Part shown: one piece after another, positions 36,315 through 45,715 of the stretch
Numbering within the stretch: the first letter of the stretch is position 1
How the letters are laid out: every line of letters begins with the position of its first letter
Assembly: GCF_017313765.1 (NCBI RefSeq)
Contig: NZ_JAFLNC010000005.1
Span: 1-64,000, forward strand
Direction: 5' to 3'
DNA from: Sneathiella sedimenti
GTDB lineage: Bacteria; Pseudomonadota; Alphaproteobacteria; Sneathiellales; Sneathiellaceae
Length of the DNA stretch: 64,000 nucleotides
The notes under the pieces: model-generated
Database searches by the model: none
What the model was told of the DNA's origin: nothing
What the model saw: the letters and a program-made list of their open reading frames with translations, nothing else
Position numbers and translations under genes: made by a program

Positions 36315-38408
36315 ATGGAACAGACACCCATTCTGGAATGCCGCAATCTCTGCATCTCCTATGATACACGCGGCGGGGAAATCCCGGCCGTCATCGACTT
36401 TAACCTGAAGGTAATGCCGGGGCAGGGCGTCGGCATCGTCGGGGAGAGCGGCTGCGGCAAGTCCACCGTGGCCCTCGCGATCATGCAGTATCTCGGCTCC
36501 AACGGCTATATCAAGAGCGGGGAGATCTTCTTCCACGGGCGCGATATGCGCACCATGTCGGAAGAGGAACTGCGCGCGTTGCGGGGTTCCAAGATCGCCA
36601 TGATCTATCAGGAACCGATGGCTTCCCTCAACCCGTCGATGAAGATCGGCGACCAGTTGGCGGAAGTACCACTCTACCATGAGGATGTCACCCGGTCCGA
36701 AGCGATGTCACGCGCCCTCGAGCTGCTGGAGGCGGTGAAGCTGCCGGACCCGAAGCGGATCATGAACAGCTATCCGCACCAGATTTCCGGCGGGCAGCAG
36801 CAGCGCGTGGTGATTGCCATGGCGCTCCTGTCGAAGCCGGACCTGCTGCTCCTCGATGAGCCGACCACCGCGCTCGATGTGACGGTGGAGCGGGGGATTG
36901 TCGAGCTGGTCAAGGAAATCTCCGCCGAGTTCGGCACCTCGATGATCTATATTTCCCATAACCTCGGGCTTATACTGGACACCTGCGACCGGGTGACAGT
37001 GATGTATTCCGGCGAGGCGGTGGAGGATGGCACGGTCAACGAGGTCTTCGACGCCATGAAACATCCCTATACGAGCGGGTTGTTTGCCTCGATCCCCCTG
37101 CCCGGTGCCGACAAGAACGAGCGGCCGCTGGTCCCGATCCCGGGCCAGTTGCCGCTGCCGCATCAGCGGCCAAAGGGCTGCTTTTTCGGGCCGCGCTGCG
37201 CCTTCTTCACGGACGGTGTCTGCAATACCGACAAGGTCGACATGCGCCCTGTCCCCGGAGACGAGGGACATCGGGTGCGCTGCGCCCGGTTTGAGGAGAT
37301 CGACTGGTCAGAGGGCGACCATGAGGCCGTCACGGTCAAATCGGTCAAATCGGGCAAGATCGTGCTCGATGTGAAAAACATGAAGAAATATTACGAGATC
37401 CGCTCAAGCTCGATTTTCGCCATGATCCGCGGCGATGCGGTGAAGACCGTGAAGGCGAACGAGAATATCAACTTCAACGCCCGTGAAGCGGAGACCGTCG
37501 CCATCGTCGGGGAATCCGGCTGTGGCAAGTCAACCTTCGCGAAAGTCCTGATGGGGCTGGAGGAGGCCACGGACGGGGAGGTGATCCTGAATGGGGAGGA
37601 TCTCGCCCATGTCTCCGTGCAGAAGCGCAAGGCGCGTACCGTCGGGCATCTGCAGATGGTCTTCCAGAACCCGTTCGATACCCTCAATCCGTCCCATTCC
37701 GTCGGCAGCCAGATTGCCCGCGTGATCCGGAAATTCGGGGTCGAGAAGGAACCGGAGAAGGTGCGCGAGAAGGTCAATGAACTGCTCGACCTGGTAAAAC
37801 TCCCACGCGACTTCGCCCACCGACGGCCCCGCCAGCTATCCGGCGGCCAGAAGCAGCGCATCGGTATCGCCCGCGCCTTTGCCGGCAATCCGGCGGTTGT
37901 TGTGGCCGATGAGCCGGTCTCGGCGCTCGATGTGTCGGTTCAGGCGGCGGTGACGGGTCTGCTGACCGAGATCCAGAATGACCTTCGTTCGACGCTTCTC
38001 TTTATCAGTCATGACCTGAGCGTCGTCCGCTACCTCTCTGATCGGGTTGTGGTTATGTATCTTGGCCATATCGTGGAGCAGGGGACAACGGACGAGGTCT
38101 TCTCGCCGCCCTACCATCCCTACACGGAGGCGCTCCTGTCCGCCGTGCCGATTGCCGATACGTCGGTCGAGCAGAAACAAATCATCCTGAAGGGCGATAT
38201 CCCGTCGGCGGTGAACCCGCCGCCCGGCTGCCCGTTCCAGACCCGCTGCCCGCGCAAGATCGGCAGCATCTGCGAGACGGAAATGCCGCCGGTGAAGGAA
38301 CTCTCGCCCGGCCATACGATCCTCTGCCACCTCGAGGATGACGAGCTGAACGCCATGGAGCCGGTGATCGTCATGCATGATGAGGAAAAGACCGCCTCGG
38401 CCAGCTAA
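36315..38408 (+). CDS. Fused dual-domain peptide ABC transporter ATPase (DppD-DppF type)
   Basis: The 697-residue protein carries two complete ABC ATPases in one chain. Each half has GESGCGKST (Walker A), a signature (SGGQQQR then SGGQKQR), Walker B ([14 protein letters not shown] then [14 protein letters not shown]) and an oligopeptide C-terminal extension with Cys clusters (CFFGPRCAF and [10 protein letters not shown]) that in relatives can bind Fe-S. The start is ATG 36315, 7 nt after AGGAG; a GTG at 36312 is less likely. It powers the DppB/C-like permeases. A terminator follows. Confidence 0.95.
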   Translation: MEQTPILECRNLCISYDTRGGEIPAVIDFNLKVMPGQGVGIVGESGCGKSTVALAIMQYLGSNGYIKSGEIFFHGRDMRTMSEEELRALRGSKIAMIYQEPMASLNPSMKIGDQLAEVPLYHEDVTRSEAMSRALELLEAVKLPDPKRIMNSYPHQISGGQQQRVVIAMALLSKPDLLLLDEPTTALDVTVERGIVELVKEISAEFGTSMIYISHNLGLILDTCDRVTVMYSGEAVEDGTVNEVFDAMKHPYTSGLFASIPLPGADKNERPLVPIPGQLPLPHQRPKGCFFGPRCAFFTDGVCNTDKVDMRPVPGDEGHRVRCARFEEIDWSEGDHEAVTVKSVKSGKIVLDVKNMKKYYEIRSSSIFAMIRGDAVKTVKANENINFNAREAETVAIVGESGCGKSTFAKVLMGLEEATDGEVILNGEDLAHVSVQKRKARTVGHLQMVFQNPFDTLNPSHSVGSQIARVIRKFGVEKEPEKVREKVNELLDLVKLPRDFAHRRPRQLSGGQKQRIGIARAFAGNPAVVVADEPVSALDVSVQAAVTGLLTEIQNDLRSTLLFISHDLSVVRYLSDRVVVMYLGHIVEQGTTDEVFSPPYHPYTEALLSAVPIADTSVEQKQIILKGDIPSAVNPPPGCPFQTRCPRKIGSICETEMPPVKELSPGHTILCHLEDDELNAMEPVIVMHDEEKTASAS

Positions 38409-38429
38409 TCCCGCCATAATTCCAAGCTT

Positions 38430-38457
38430 AAAAGGCGCTCAACGGGGCGCCTTTTTT
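38430..38457 (+). terminator. Intrinsic terminator of the oligopeptide operon
   Basis: Stem AAAGGCGC / GCGCCTTT around an 8-nt loop, ending in six T, 22 bp after the ATPase stop. Its sequence is nearly repeated at 39347-39373 after the next gene. Confidence 0.92.
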
Positions 38458-38566
38458 GTGCCTTTCCGGGGCAAGCGCATTAACCATAGTTGAAATTATT
38501 ATTGCTATCAAGAGTAGAACCAATATAGTTTTAATAAAATATATTTAAAATTGTATTGAGGGGATC

Positions 38567-39322
38567 ATGAAACATATTATTCGGATTACTTCGGCACTTC
38601 TTATCAGTTTAGGACTGGCAACAACAGCCCAGGCCGCCTCCTATAGCTTTTCAACGGCAGATTCACCGTTGTACGGTACAAATCCCGCCAATTTTTGGTC
38701 GAGCGATTTGAATCAAGGATGGTGGTCCTCCGGGTATGATAACAAAAACGATAATCCCAACATCGTCGTAGGTGATTCCACGAATTATCTTTACCGAAAC
38801 TTTTTCACTTTTGATCTGTCAGGCTTGTCGTTAGCTCCTGATGAAGTAATTGTCAGTGCGTCTTTCTCTGGATTTACTCACACTATTGAAGTTGCGGGCG
38901 GCCTATTTGAAACGGTTGAGTTTTTTGATGTCTCTACGGACGCAGGGACGTTGAACTATAACGTAGCTGCCAATCCAGCGATCTATGAGGATTTGGGGAC
39001 CGGTAAAAGTTACGGAAGCCGTGATTTCTACGCATCGGAATCAAATACTAATTTTTCGATGGCATTGAATGACAATGCCATTGCCGATATCACAACGGCA
39101 CAAAACGGATGGTTTTCAATTGGTGGTATGTTGACAACGTTGGACAATTCCGGTCAGCCTGAATGGGTATTTGCCTTTTCCAATGAAGATGTTGCTCCCT
39201 ACAAGCTCGACATAGAAACCCAGATCTCCGCCGTGCCGCTGCCGGCCGCGTTGCCGCTCTATGGTGCGGGCCTTGCGGTCTTGGGCTTTGTTGGCTGGCG
39301 GAAGAAGCGTAAAGCGGCTTGA
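38567..39322 (+). CDS. Exported VPLPA-CTERM sorting-domain protein
   Basis: The 251-residue protein has a Sec signal peptide (MKHIIRITSALLISLGLATT, cleavage near AQA), an aromatic- and Ser/Asn-rich middle domain of unknown fold and a C-terminal VPLPAALPLYGAGLAVLGFVGWRKKRK, the VPLPA-CTERM exosortase-sorting pattern. GAGGGG precedes the ATG. It has its own terminator and, unusually, an almost identical terminator in front of it. Function is unknown; surface or extracellular-matrix location is inferred from the sorting signal. Confidence 0.88.
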   Translation: MKHIIRITSALLISLGLATTAQAASYSFSTADSPLYGTNPANFWSSDLNQGWWSSGYDNKNDNPNIVVGDSTNYLYRNFFTFDLSGLSLAPDEVIVSASFSGFTHTIEVAGGLFETVEFFDVSTDAGTLNYNVAANPAIYEDLGTGKSYGSRDFYASESNTNFSMALNDNAIADITTAQNGWFSIGGMLTTLDNSGQPEWVFAFSNEDVAPYKLDIETQISAVPLPAALPLYGAGLAVLGFVGWRKKRKAA

Positions 39323-39346
39323 ACTTCAGGGTCATATCCCATCCAG

Positions 39347-39373
39347 AAAGGCGCTCAGTGGGGCGCCTTTTTT
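39347..39373 (+). terminator. Intrinsic terminator after the VPLPA-CTERM gene
   Basis: Stem AAAGGCGC / GCGCCTTT around an 8-nt loop, then a T-run. About 28 of 31 bases match the terminator at 38430-38457. Confidence 0.92.
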
Positions 39374-39477
39374 GTGCGGAAAATCTACAAAAAACAGCAG
39401 CAAATTAACGGTTTCTTTATCCTGTTTGCCTAGGCTGTAGGCTCCCCCCGGTTTTTGGGCAGGGTTGAAGGATAGAG

Positions 39478-40245
39478 ATGACACCGGATACGCAGGAATA
39501 TTCGCAATTTGTGGTCCAGACGCTGTTTGATACCAAATGGCGCAGCTTCGGCCGTTATGACACCGAAAAACCGGCACAGGATATCGCCCGCCAACTCATT
39601 GAGGAGTGGGGCGGTCAGCGCGTGCGTATCCTCGGCGGCTATTTCTCGCCGGAGAAGAACCGCAATGTCTATCACACAGTCGAGATCACCGAGCGGCAGC
39701 GCTTTCGCGATACCCGCGCGTTCAAGAATTCAAAGTTTTTCATCGGCAGCACGGCCCTCGGCGCGGCGATGCTCGCCATCTTTCTCGTTGGCTACAGCCT
39801 GGTGGCGCCCATGTCCTCCATGGCGGACGACGGGAAGGGACCGGAGCTGGCCGTAAACAAACGACCGACCCCGATCGCTCCCATTGTCAAGCCCGTCAAT
39901 TTGCGTGCACGCTTTACTGAAGTCATCAAGGTCCCCTACGACCGGGTATGGGACTTCGATCGCGTGCCCCTGCGCCTTCGCGGCGAGTGGAGCACGGCTT
40001 GCAATACAGACGGAGGCAAAGTTGTCCTCGGCGAACGGGAGCTGATCCCTTCTGAGGAAGAGTCACGCACACCGCTGACGTCCGTCTGGCAGACCGGCCA
40101 GCGCTACGGCCTGGTCCGTGAGGGCGGTTCTGTTGATATGGTGGACATGATCTCTGCGGATCGTCTGCAGAAGATCGGCACCATGAACCGCCTCGGCGAG
40201 TTTGTCGCCGATACCACCGGTGCCATCCTGAAACGCTGTCTCTGA
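39478..40245 (+). CDS. Unknown single-pass membrane protein
   Basis: The 255-residue protein has a soluble N-terminal ~85 residues rich in charged residues, one hydrophobic segment (STALGAAMLAIFLVGYSLVA, about 91-110) and a ~145-residue outside domain with two Cys (one in STACNTD, one near the C-terminus in LKRCL). A Pro-rich linker follows the membrane helix. No family is recognised. AAGGATAGAG precedes the ATG. It stands alone after the VPLPA-CTERM terminator and before an AT-rich patch. Confidence 0.7.
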   Translation: MTPDTQEYSQFVVQTLFDTKWRSFGRYDTEKPAQDIARQLIEEWGGQRVRILGGYFSPEKNRNVYHTVEITERQRFRDTRAFKNSKFFIGSTALGAAMLAIFLVGYSLVAPMSSMADDGKGPELAVNKRPTPIAPIVKPVNLRARFTEVIKVPYDRVWDFDRVPLRLRGEWSTACNTDGGKVVLGERELIPSEEESRTPLTSVWQTGQRYGLVREGGSVDMVDMISADRLQKIGTMNRLGEFVADTTGAILKRCL

Positions 40246-40702
40246 AGGCGAGGACCCTGCCAACCTGCACGCTATCGTCAGACTGGCCGCTCCCGGCCTT
40301 ATAGGGGCCGATCTATCCCCGGACAGACGCCGCCCGGCAAACCGATTTACGAATACCCGCAAGACTGACGGTACAAAACGCCGGGTACCCTTTATTCGCA
40401 TATATATGGAATTTGGCTGAAGGGGCAGCCACCCCTCCCACGCATTATAAGGCGACATTGCGCCTCAACGTGAAGATGTAATTATACGATACTATTGCGC
40501 GTTTTGCAAGATTTTTAATTTTGTCAGTAAGTTAAAAAAATACCTAATTATATATTTCACTAACGAATGCATTTATAAACTTCAAATAACCGTATACAGA
40601 GAATGTCTGAAATCTCAAAACTAAGTTAAGCTTGGCATCCATAACTCAATTAGTATACAACCAATAAGGTTGTTTATGTTCTTTCAATTAAGGATAACGA
40701 CG
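40246..40702. other. Intergenic region, left edge of AT-rich patch
   Basis: About 450 bp. The first half keeps the local composition and contains a GGCCG-CTCC-CGGCC hairpin (about 40287-40300) that could end the upstream transcript, though without a T-run. From about 40480 the sequence becomes strongly AT-rich and stays so to about 41880, marking a compositional break. No gene is supported before the one starting at 40703. Confidence 0.5.
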
Positions 40703-41779
40703 ATGCCAAAAGAGCCCTATAGTGAAGATAGAAAGTTAGTGAAAACTGAAATATCCTTACCTATAGATCGTGATCATTTTATAGAATTTATTTCTGGTCT
40801 CTTAGGTAAGCCGCAATCAATTGAAAAAACTTACGCTGGTCAATTCGAAATTTCTGTCGAAGATATAATAAATACTCATCATTTAGTCGCGCAACGCTTA
40901 AACCAACAAAACGATTCAGCCTTAGTGCAGTTTATTGTGTCAGTTAGTTATGATGATGGATCTACTGTTCACTTAAATAGCCTGCACGATTTTCAATCTT
41001 ATCGAGAGGTCAAGCCTTTAGTCTGTGTGTCTGTTAACCTTACCTGGGTTTATTTAGTCAAATTTCAAAAAAAAGACGCTCCAGAGAAACAGCAGATCGA
41101 CTTAACTTTTTCTGCTGGCAACAATTATGATACTGTATTATTGGAACCAATTATTTTTTCGTCAACGACGAAACCAGTTCGCCTATTCAGACACGGAATA
41201 AAACTGAGAATAGAACATACTGAAAGAACTTGGGGTAATGATATTGAATCATTGCTCGATGGACATATTAAAACCCTAATTAGGGAACCTAAAAATGCCC
41301 AAAAATGGGTATCTTCAAATAACGGAAAAATAGGTCTTCTTGTTGGGATATTGTTTTTTTTAGGCGCTATTTATGGATCAATTCGCGCCACACAGAACTT
41401 CATAGAGTATAACAAAAACACATATATTGATATTATTAAAAATTATACAGAAATTTCACAAAAGATTAATGAAAAAATTGATTATATAGCAAACGCATTA
41501 TTAGGAGGTGTGTGGAATCTATTCGATTATTATATTGCTACTTTTCTTTTTGTATCATTTTTTACATCTATATTTCTTGGAATTTGGGTTTCAAGTCGCG
41601 CAGATACTCGAAGGCCGAGTTTTATACTCATTTCTCAAGAATCTAAAAATAAGAAAATTGAATATGATAACAAACATAAGAGAGATTGGGCGATGTTCTT
41701 TATTTCCGTCGTTATTAGCTTAGTAATTGGCATTGTCTCAAATATAATTTTTAACGAATATGTGTCGGAAATTTTATAG
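40703..41779 (+). CDS. Unknown three-helix membrane protein in an AT-rich patch
   Basis: The 358-residue product has a soluble N-terminal ~205 residues, then a membrane helix (IGLLVGILFFLGAIYGSI, about 216-233), a charged linker that looks helical (YTEISQKINEKIDYIANALL), a second helix (YYIATFLFVSFFTSIFLGIW) and a C-terminal third helix (AMFFISVVISLVIGIVSNIIF). No catalytic motif is seen. GC is about a third, far below the neighbours, and AT-ending codons dominate, so recent acquisition is likely. ATG 40703 has AAGGA 8 nt upstream; ATG 40676 with AAGG is an alternative. Function unknown; phage defence is only a speculation. Confidence 0.75.
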   Translation: MPKEPYSEDRKLVKTEISLPIDRDHFIEFISGLLGKPQSIEKTYAGQFEISVEDIINTHHLVAQRLNQQNDSALVQFIVSVSYDDGSTVHLNSLHDFQSYREVKPLVCVSVNLTWVYLVKFQKKDAPEKQQIDLTFSAGNNYDTVLLEPIIFSSTTKPVRLFRHGIKLRIEHTERTWGNDIESLLDGHIKTLIREPKNAQKWVSSNNGKIGLLVGILFFLGAIYGSIRATQNFIEYNKNTYIDIIKNYTEISQKINEKIDYIANALLGGVWNLFDYYIATFLFVSFFTSIFLGIWVSSRADTRRPSFILISQESKNKKIEYDNKHKRDWAMFFISVVISLVIGIVSNIIFNEYVSEIL

Positions 41780-41897
41780 TGATGAATTGTCAAGTAGTTG
41801 TGAAATCAACTTTTTTTGCCTATTAAATGAAATACGCTGTTGTATCAAATCACTAGATTATTCGAAAACTTTCATTTTTACGTGATTGGCTAAAACG

Positions 41898-42203
41898 CTA
41901 CCCACCCATCCCAGAATACTGCATCCCGAATATCGCTGCGAAGCCGAGCGCCATGGTGATCACGACGTTATTGGTGAGGATGGCCACGGCAAGCGCGAAG
42001 GCGGCGGCGATCCAGGTGAGGGAGCTCGCGTCGGCGAGGGAGGTGGCGACAAGGGCGACGATCAGGCAGCCCGGCAGGTCATCGAGCAGGGTTTTAAGCC
42101 GCTCATTGCGCAGGATGGCCTGTCCGCCGATCAGCCCGGCGAGGCGGAGGCCATAGGCCCCGACAGCAAGAAAGGCAATCAGCAGCCAGTGGTCGAGGGT
42201 CAT
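41898..42203 (-). CDS. azlD: AzlD-family branched-chain amino acid exporter subunit
   Basis: The 101-residue protein has four hydrophobic helices and the AzlD pattern (TLDHWLLIAFLAVGAYGLRLAG, then LDDLPGCLIVALVATSL and ILTNNVVITMALG). AzlD works with AzlC to export branched-chain amino acids. The ATG overlaps the azlC stop by 4 bp (ATGA), so translation is coupled; upstream frame to 42368 lies inside azlC and is ignored. Confidence 0.9.
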   Translation of the reverse strand: MTLDHWLLIAFLAVGAYGLRLAGLIGGQAILRNERLKTLLDDLPGCLIVALVATSLADASSLTWIAAAFALAVAILTNNVVITMALGFAAIFGMQYSGMGG

Positions 42204-42886
42204 GGCGTCTCCCCCGTCCTGGCCTGCCAACAGAGGAGGGCGGCGACAGCCATGCCGGCGAGGCTGCCGAGCAGGATGGCATAGGCACTCTCCACCCCGA
42301 GGTTTATCAGCAGGATTGTCGCCGCGAAGGTGACCGCCCAGGGCGCGATATTGCGCCGCCCGCGCCACATCGCCCGCGCCATCGCGATAAAGGCCGCGGT
42401 AAAGGCAAAACCGAGGCCATAGCTCGCGAGATCGGGCATCGACTGGCCGAGCAGGGCACCGAGCGCGGTGGATGTCGTCCAGCTGGTCATCAGGGTGAGG
42501 CCGGAGCCGATCAGGAAGGCGGCGCCGATTCTCGGGTCCTGCGCATGTCTCGCCATGGTGAGGGCCCAGTTCTCATCCCCCGTGATATGAATGGCGACCA
42601 GCTTCTGCCAGAGCGGGATATCCTTTAAAATCGCGCTGAGCGAGGCGATGATGCCGAGATAGCGGAGGTTGAGCGCAATCCCGGCGAGGGCCGCACCGAT
42701 CACCAGCCCATCCATGCCGAAGCGCTCCACCGCGACAATCTGCGACGAGCCCGCATGCACGGAAAAACTCATCAGCGCCACGCCCCACCACGGATAACCC
42801 GACTGCGCCGCGAGAATGCCAAAGGCAAAGCCATAGGCCGCCGCGCCGAGGGCAAAGGGCAGAATACCGTAAAATCCCTGTTTCAT
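42200..42886 (-). CDS. azlC: AzlC-family branched-chain amino acid exporter
   Basis: The 228-residue inner-membrane protein has the AzlC signatures ILPFALGAAAYGFAFGILAAQSG, MSFSVHAGSSQIVAVE and LNLRYLGIIASLSAILKD, with six to seven helices. It is the main subunit of the branched-chain amino acid exporter, coupled to azlD. The ATG is followed by QGFYG; GGGGAGAG lies upstream on the minus strand. Confidence 0.92.
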   Translation of the reverse strand: MKQGFYGILPFALGAAAYGFAFGILAAQSGYPWWGVALMSFSVHAGSSQIVAVERFGMDGLVIGAALAGIALNLRYLGIIASLSAILKDIPLWQKLVAIHITGDENWALTMARHAQDPRIGAAFLIGSGLTLMTSWTTSTALGALLGQSMPDLASYGLGFAFTAAFIAMARAMWRGRRNIAPWAVTFAATILLINLGVESAYAILLGSLAGMAVAALLCWQARTGETP

Positions 42887-42986
42887 GGGGAGAGAATAGC
42901 GCTGCCCCTAAGTGATGGCGAGCGAACTATTGTCCCAAGGACAAGTTTAAACGGGTCAGCAGATACCGACAGGCGGGCGGAGGTCG

Positions 42987-43547
42987 CTAACTATCCTGCC
43001 CATGCAGCTCGACGTCGTGGGAGGAATATTTTGAAAGGATTTTCACGGCCTTCCGTCCATGCGCCTCATCCCGGGCACGGACCCAGAGAATAAGGCCCCC
43101 GCGGTCGATCTGTTCCTGCAGATATTTCGCGTGACGATCCCCGACAATCTTGGCCAGAACACCGCCGATCGCAGCACCGGCACCGCCTGCCGCCACTGCG
43201 GCGCCGATGGTCAGCGCGAGGGGACCGCCGGCCGCGACAGTAATGCCGGTTGCGGTGGCGGCTGCTATGTAGAGCGGGGTGCCGATCAGGGCGCCCTTGG
43301 TCTCGGATAACATCTCGTTGGGCACAAAGGTTGTTGTCGGGACATTGGGCTCAGCCGCAATATCCTCGACCCTGTTGTAGATATGGCCGAGCTTTTCCTC
43401 GACCGTTTTCTCCCCCGCGACGAAGCTCAAATCCGCCAGGTCGAACCCGGAATTCTCCAATTCATCGATGGCGCCCTGCATTGACTCCAGGTCTTCGAAA
43501 ATCGATACGGCTTCTCGGACGAGGTCGGACTTTTCAACAGATGACAT
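42987..43547 (-). CDS. Glycine-zipper membrane-associated stress-like protein, unknown
   Basis: The 186-residue protein has an N-terminal ~60 residues resembling general-stress-17M/YflT-type domains (VREAVSIFEDLESMQGAIDELENSGFDLADLSFVAGEK), then a Gly/Ala-rich hydrophobic block (ATGITVAAGGPLALTIGAAVAAGGAGAAIGGVLAKIVG, about 105-145) typical of glycine zippers, and a short soluble tail with RGGLILWVRARDE. I chose ATG 43547 with AAGGAG upstream; a longer frame is not supported. Membrane insertion is likely; function is unknown. Confidence 0.75.
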   Translation of the reverse strand: MSSVEKSDLVREAVSIFEDLESMQGAIDELENSGFDLADLSFVAGEKTVEEKLGHIYNRVEDIAAEPNVPTTTFVPNEMLSETKGALIGTPLYIAAATATGITVAAGGPLALTIGAAVAAGGAGAAIGGVLAKIVGDRHAKYLQEQIDRGGLILWVRARDEAHGRKAVKILSKYSSHDVELHGQDS

Positions 43548-43675
43548 TAAGCGGCTCCTTTCCGGTTTGCCGGGCATGGGCAACGGCCATGCCCGTTGGG
43601 TCTTTGAACCGGACCAACGCAGGACACAGGAAAAAGTTCCCCCTTCGGGAGGAAAGAATTGCCGGCGCGAGTGGG

Positions 43676-44356
43676 TCAGACCGGGAAGGTTTTCAGGAAG
43701 GCTTTTTCTCCCGCCACATTGAAGGCGACGATGCGGGAATTCTCCACCCGCTTTGCCCATCCGAGATCGTAGAAACGGGTGAGCAGGGCGCTCCCCAACG
43801 ATCCGGCGAGGTGGCTGCGCCGGTTGCTCCAGTCGAGGCAGGACTTGCAGAGCGGGCGGCGGAGTTTCTCCAGCGGCTCGAAATCAATCTCAAATTCCTC
43901 GAAAAAAGCTTTGCCATCGCCGGTCAGGCCGAGACCTTCCGTCTCCGGCGTGAGGAAATTCTTCGCGAGCAGACTGTCCATCATGCGCACGCCAAGATCG
44001 CCGGCAAGATGGTTATAGCAGACGCGGGAATAACGGAGCGCGGGGTCTTTCGGCCCTGTCCGGGTGCGGAGATGGCCCTTCTTTGCGGCGAAGCCCATCA
44101 TTGCCTCCAGCACGCTGCCGACATCATCATCGGCGAGGGTGAAATAGCGGTAACGCCCCTGCTTGCGTTGCCGCAAGAGACCGCCGGCCTCCATCTTCGA
44201 AAGATGCGAACTGGCTGTCTGGACGGTAACGCCCGCTTCACCCGCCAGTTCGGTTGCCGTCAGCGCCTTGCCCGAGAGCAGCGCCGTCAGCATATTCGCG
44301 CGCGCCGGGTCCCCGATGAGGGAACCTAGAAAGGCTATGTCCGGTCCTTCTTTCAT
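43676..44356 (-). CDS. ArsR-family transcriptional regulator with C-terminal extension
   Basis: The 226-residue protein has an N-terminal winged helix (LIGDPARANMLTALLSGKALTATELAGEAGVTVQTASSHLSKMEAGGLLRQRKQGRYRYFTL) and a ~125-residue C-terminal domain with a CxxC-like pair (LCKSCLDW) and conserved RYSRVCYNHLAGDLG. This longer ArsR type is common in proteobacteria; the signal is unknown, but Cys placement would allow a metal or redox signal. It diverges from the NIPSNAP gene across 70 bp and is the likely regulator of it. Confidence 0.9.
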   Translation of the reverse strand: MKEGPDIAFLGSLIGDPARANMLTALLSGKALTATELAGEAGVTVQTASSHLSKMEAGGLLRQRKQGRYRYFTLADDDVGSVLEAMMGFAAKKGHLRTRTGPKDPALRYSRVCYNHLAGDLGVRMMDSLLAKNFLTPETEGLGLTGDGKAFFEEFEIDFEPLEKLRRPLCKSCLDWSNRRSHLAGSLGSALLTRFYDLGWAKRVENSRIVAFNVAGEKAFLKTFPV

Positions 44357-44426
44357 AGTTCGATGGTAAGCGAAGCATTAATGTCGTGCAAGGGGTAAAA
44401 TAAGGGCCTCACAGAAGGAGTGACTG

Positions 44427-44759
44427 ATGATTACCTGCTTTATCCGCTACCATATCGACCCGACAAAGAAGAGCCAGTTCATTCGCTACGCTGAGAACTG
44501 GGGCGAGGCGATCCCGCGTTGCGGTGCCGACCTGATCGGCTATTTCGCACCGCATGAGGGATCGAGCACGCTCGCCTACGGGGTGTATAACATTGAAAAT
44601 CTGGCGGCCTATGAGCAGTACCGCGCGCGGCTTGCCGCCGATCCGATGGGACGGGAGAATTATGAGTTTGCGCAATCCAAAAAATTCATCCTGCGCGAGG
44701 ACCGGACCTTCCTCAAGCTTGCGTCCCATCCGCCGGGTGGCAAACCCGGCGAACGGTAA
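44427..44759 (+). CDS. NIPSNAP-family protein
   Basis: The 110-residue ferredoxin-like protein has [39 protein letters not shown] and [23 protein letters not shown], the NIPSNAP pattern. The family has no fixed enzymatic role. AGAAGGAG precedes the ATG. It diverges from the ArsR gene and probably belongs to its regulon. It converges on the DJ-1/PfpI gene with 11 bp between stops. Confidence 0.9.
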   Translation: MITCFIRYHIDPTKKSQFIRYAENWGEAIPRCGADLIGYFAPHEGSSTLAYGVYNIENLAAYEQYRARLAADPMGRENYEFAQSKKFILREDRTFLKLASHPPGGKPGER

Positions 44760-44770
44760 CAAGTAGCGCG

Positions 44771-45466
44771 TCAGGCTGCCTTTGCGGCCCTGATCCGGTC
44801 TATCAAGGCCTCCGCCACCCCGGTGGAGGACGCCGGGTTCTGCCCGGTGATAAGATTGCCATCCACGACCGTATGAGGTGCCCAGTCGGCCCCCTTGGAA
44901 TAGTGGCCGCCGTTTTTGGTCAGCGCATCTTCCACCAGGAACGGCACAACCTTGGTCAGGCCGGCGGCTTCCTCCTCGCTGTTGGCGAAGCCTGTGACCT
45001 TGCGACCGGAGACGAGCGGGGTCCCCTTCGCATCTTTGGTATGACGGAAGACGCCGGGTGCATGGCACACCGCCGCGATGGGAAGATCCTTCATAGCAAA
45101 AGCTTCGATCAGGCTGATGCTGTTCTTGTCTTCCGCAAGATCCCAGAGCGGGCCATGCCCACCGGGATAGAAGACCCCGTCAAACTTACTGTAATCAATA
45201 TCCGCGAGGACTTCCGTCTTTGCCAGGGCATCCTGCGTGGCGTTATCACCCTTGAAACGGCGCGTATCGTCCGTCTGGGACTCTGGCGCGTCGCTTTTCG
45301 GATCGACAGGAGGCTGTCCGCCCTTGGGCGAGGCCAGCACGATATGGGCGCCAGCGTCTTTAAGCGCATAGTAAGGTGCCGCGAATTCCTCTAGCCAGAA
45401 TCCTGTTTTCTCACCCGTATCGCCCAGTTTGTCGTGGGAGGTCAGGACCATTAGAATATTCATCAT
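44771..45466 (-). CDS. DJ-1/PfpI-family protein (type 1 amidotransferase fold, Hsp31-like)
   Basis: The 231-residue protein has the nucleophile elbow AAVCHAPGVF, the acid GVFYPGGHGPLWDL and an N-terminal NILMVLTSHDKLGDTGEKTGFWLEE, as in the YhbO/Hsp31-like glyoxalase III/deglycase group. Cys, His and Glu residues of that type can dismutate methylglyoxal or protect against glycation. Location upstream of a 10-bp palindrome (45600) suggests regulated expression. GAAG lies before the ATG; it starts MMNIL. Confidence 0.9.
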   Translation of the reverse strand: MMNILMVLTSHDKLGDTGEKTGFWLEEFAAPYYALKDAGAHIVLASPKGGQPPVDPKSDAPESQTDDTRRFKGDNATQDALAKTEVLADIDYSKFDGVFYPGGHGPLWDLAEDKNSISLIEAFAMKDLPIAAVCHAPGVFRHTKDAKGTPLVSGRKVTGFANSEEEAAGLTKVVPFLVEDALTKNGGHYSKGADWAPHTVVDGNLITGQNPASSTGVAEALIDRIRAAKAA

Positions 45467-45599
45467 ATTCTTCCTTTGTCATGCGTGTTTGGTTTCGTTT
45501 TCCGCGTTCGGTAAAACGTCTTCGGCGAAGGTTGAGCGGGAACATCCCGCCCGCCCGGATTGTCCCCGGTAATGCGGGGCGACCTGTCGCTGTGACCTG

Positions 45600-45609
45600 T
45601 ACCTAGGTA
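45600..45609. promoter_or_regulatory. 10-bp palindrome upstream of the DJ-1/PfpI gene
   Basis: TACCTAGGTA is a perfect 10-bp palindrome 134 bp upstream of the DJ-1/PfpI start, inside the ~250-bp gap that also carries a CCCCG-GTAATG-CGGGG hairpin. It may be an operator; no protein is assigned. Confidence 0.35.
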
Positions 45610-45715
45610 TGCAGACAGGGTATTTCCAGAAGTAAATCCGAAAAGGACATTATGTCGCGAAAATGTGACCCGGCGGCCGCCCGGATGGGCCACACGGCAG
45701 AAAACACAAGGCGAA

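Noticed and set aside
41898-42368. Long version of azlD starting inside azlC
   Set aside because: The first 55 codons are out-of-frame azlC sequence; the ATG at 42203 gives the normal AzlD length with ATGA overlap.
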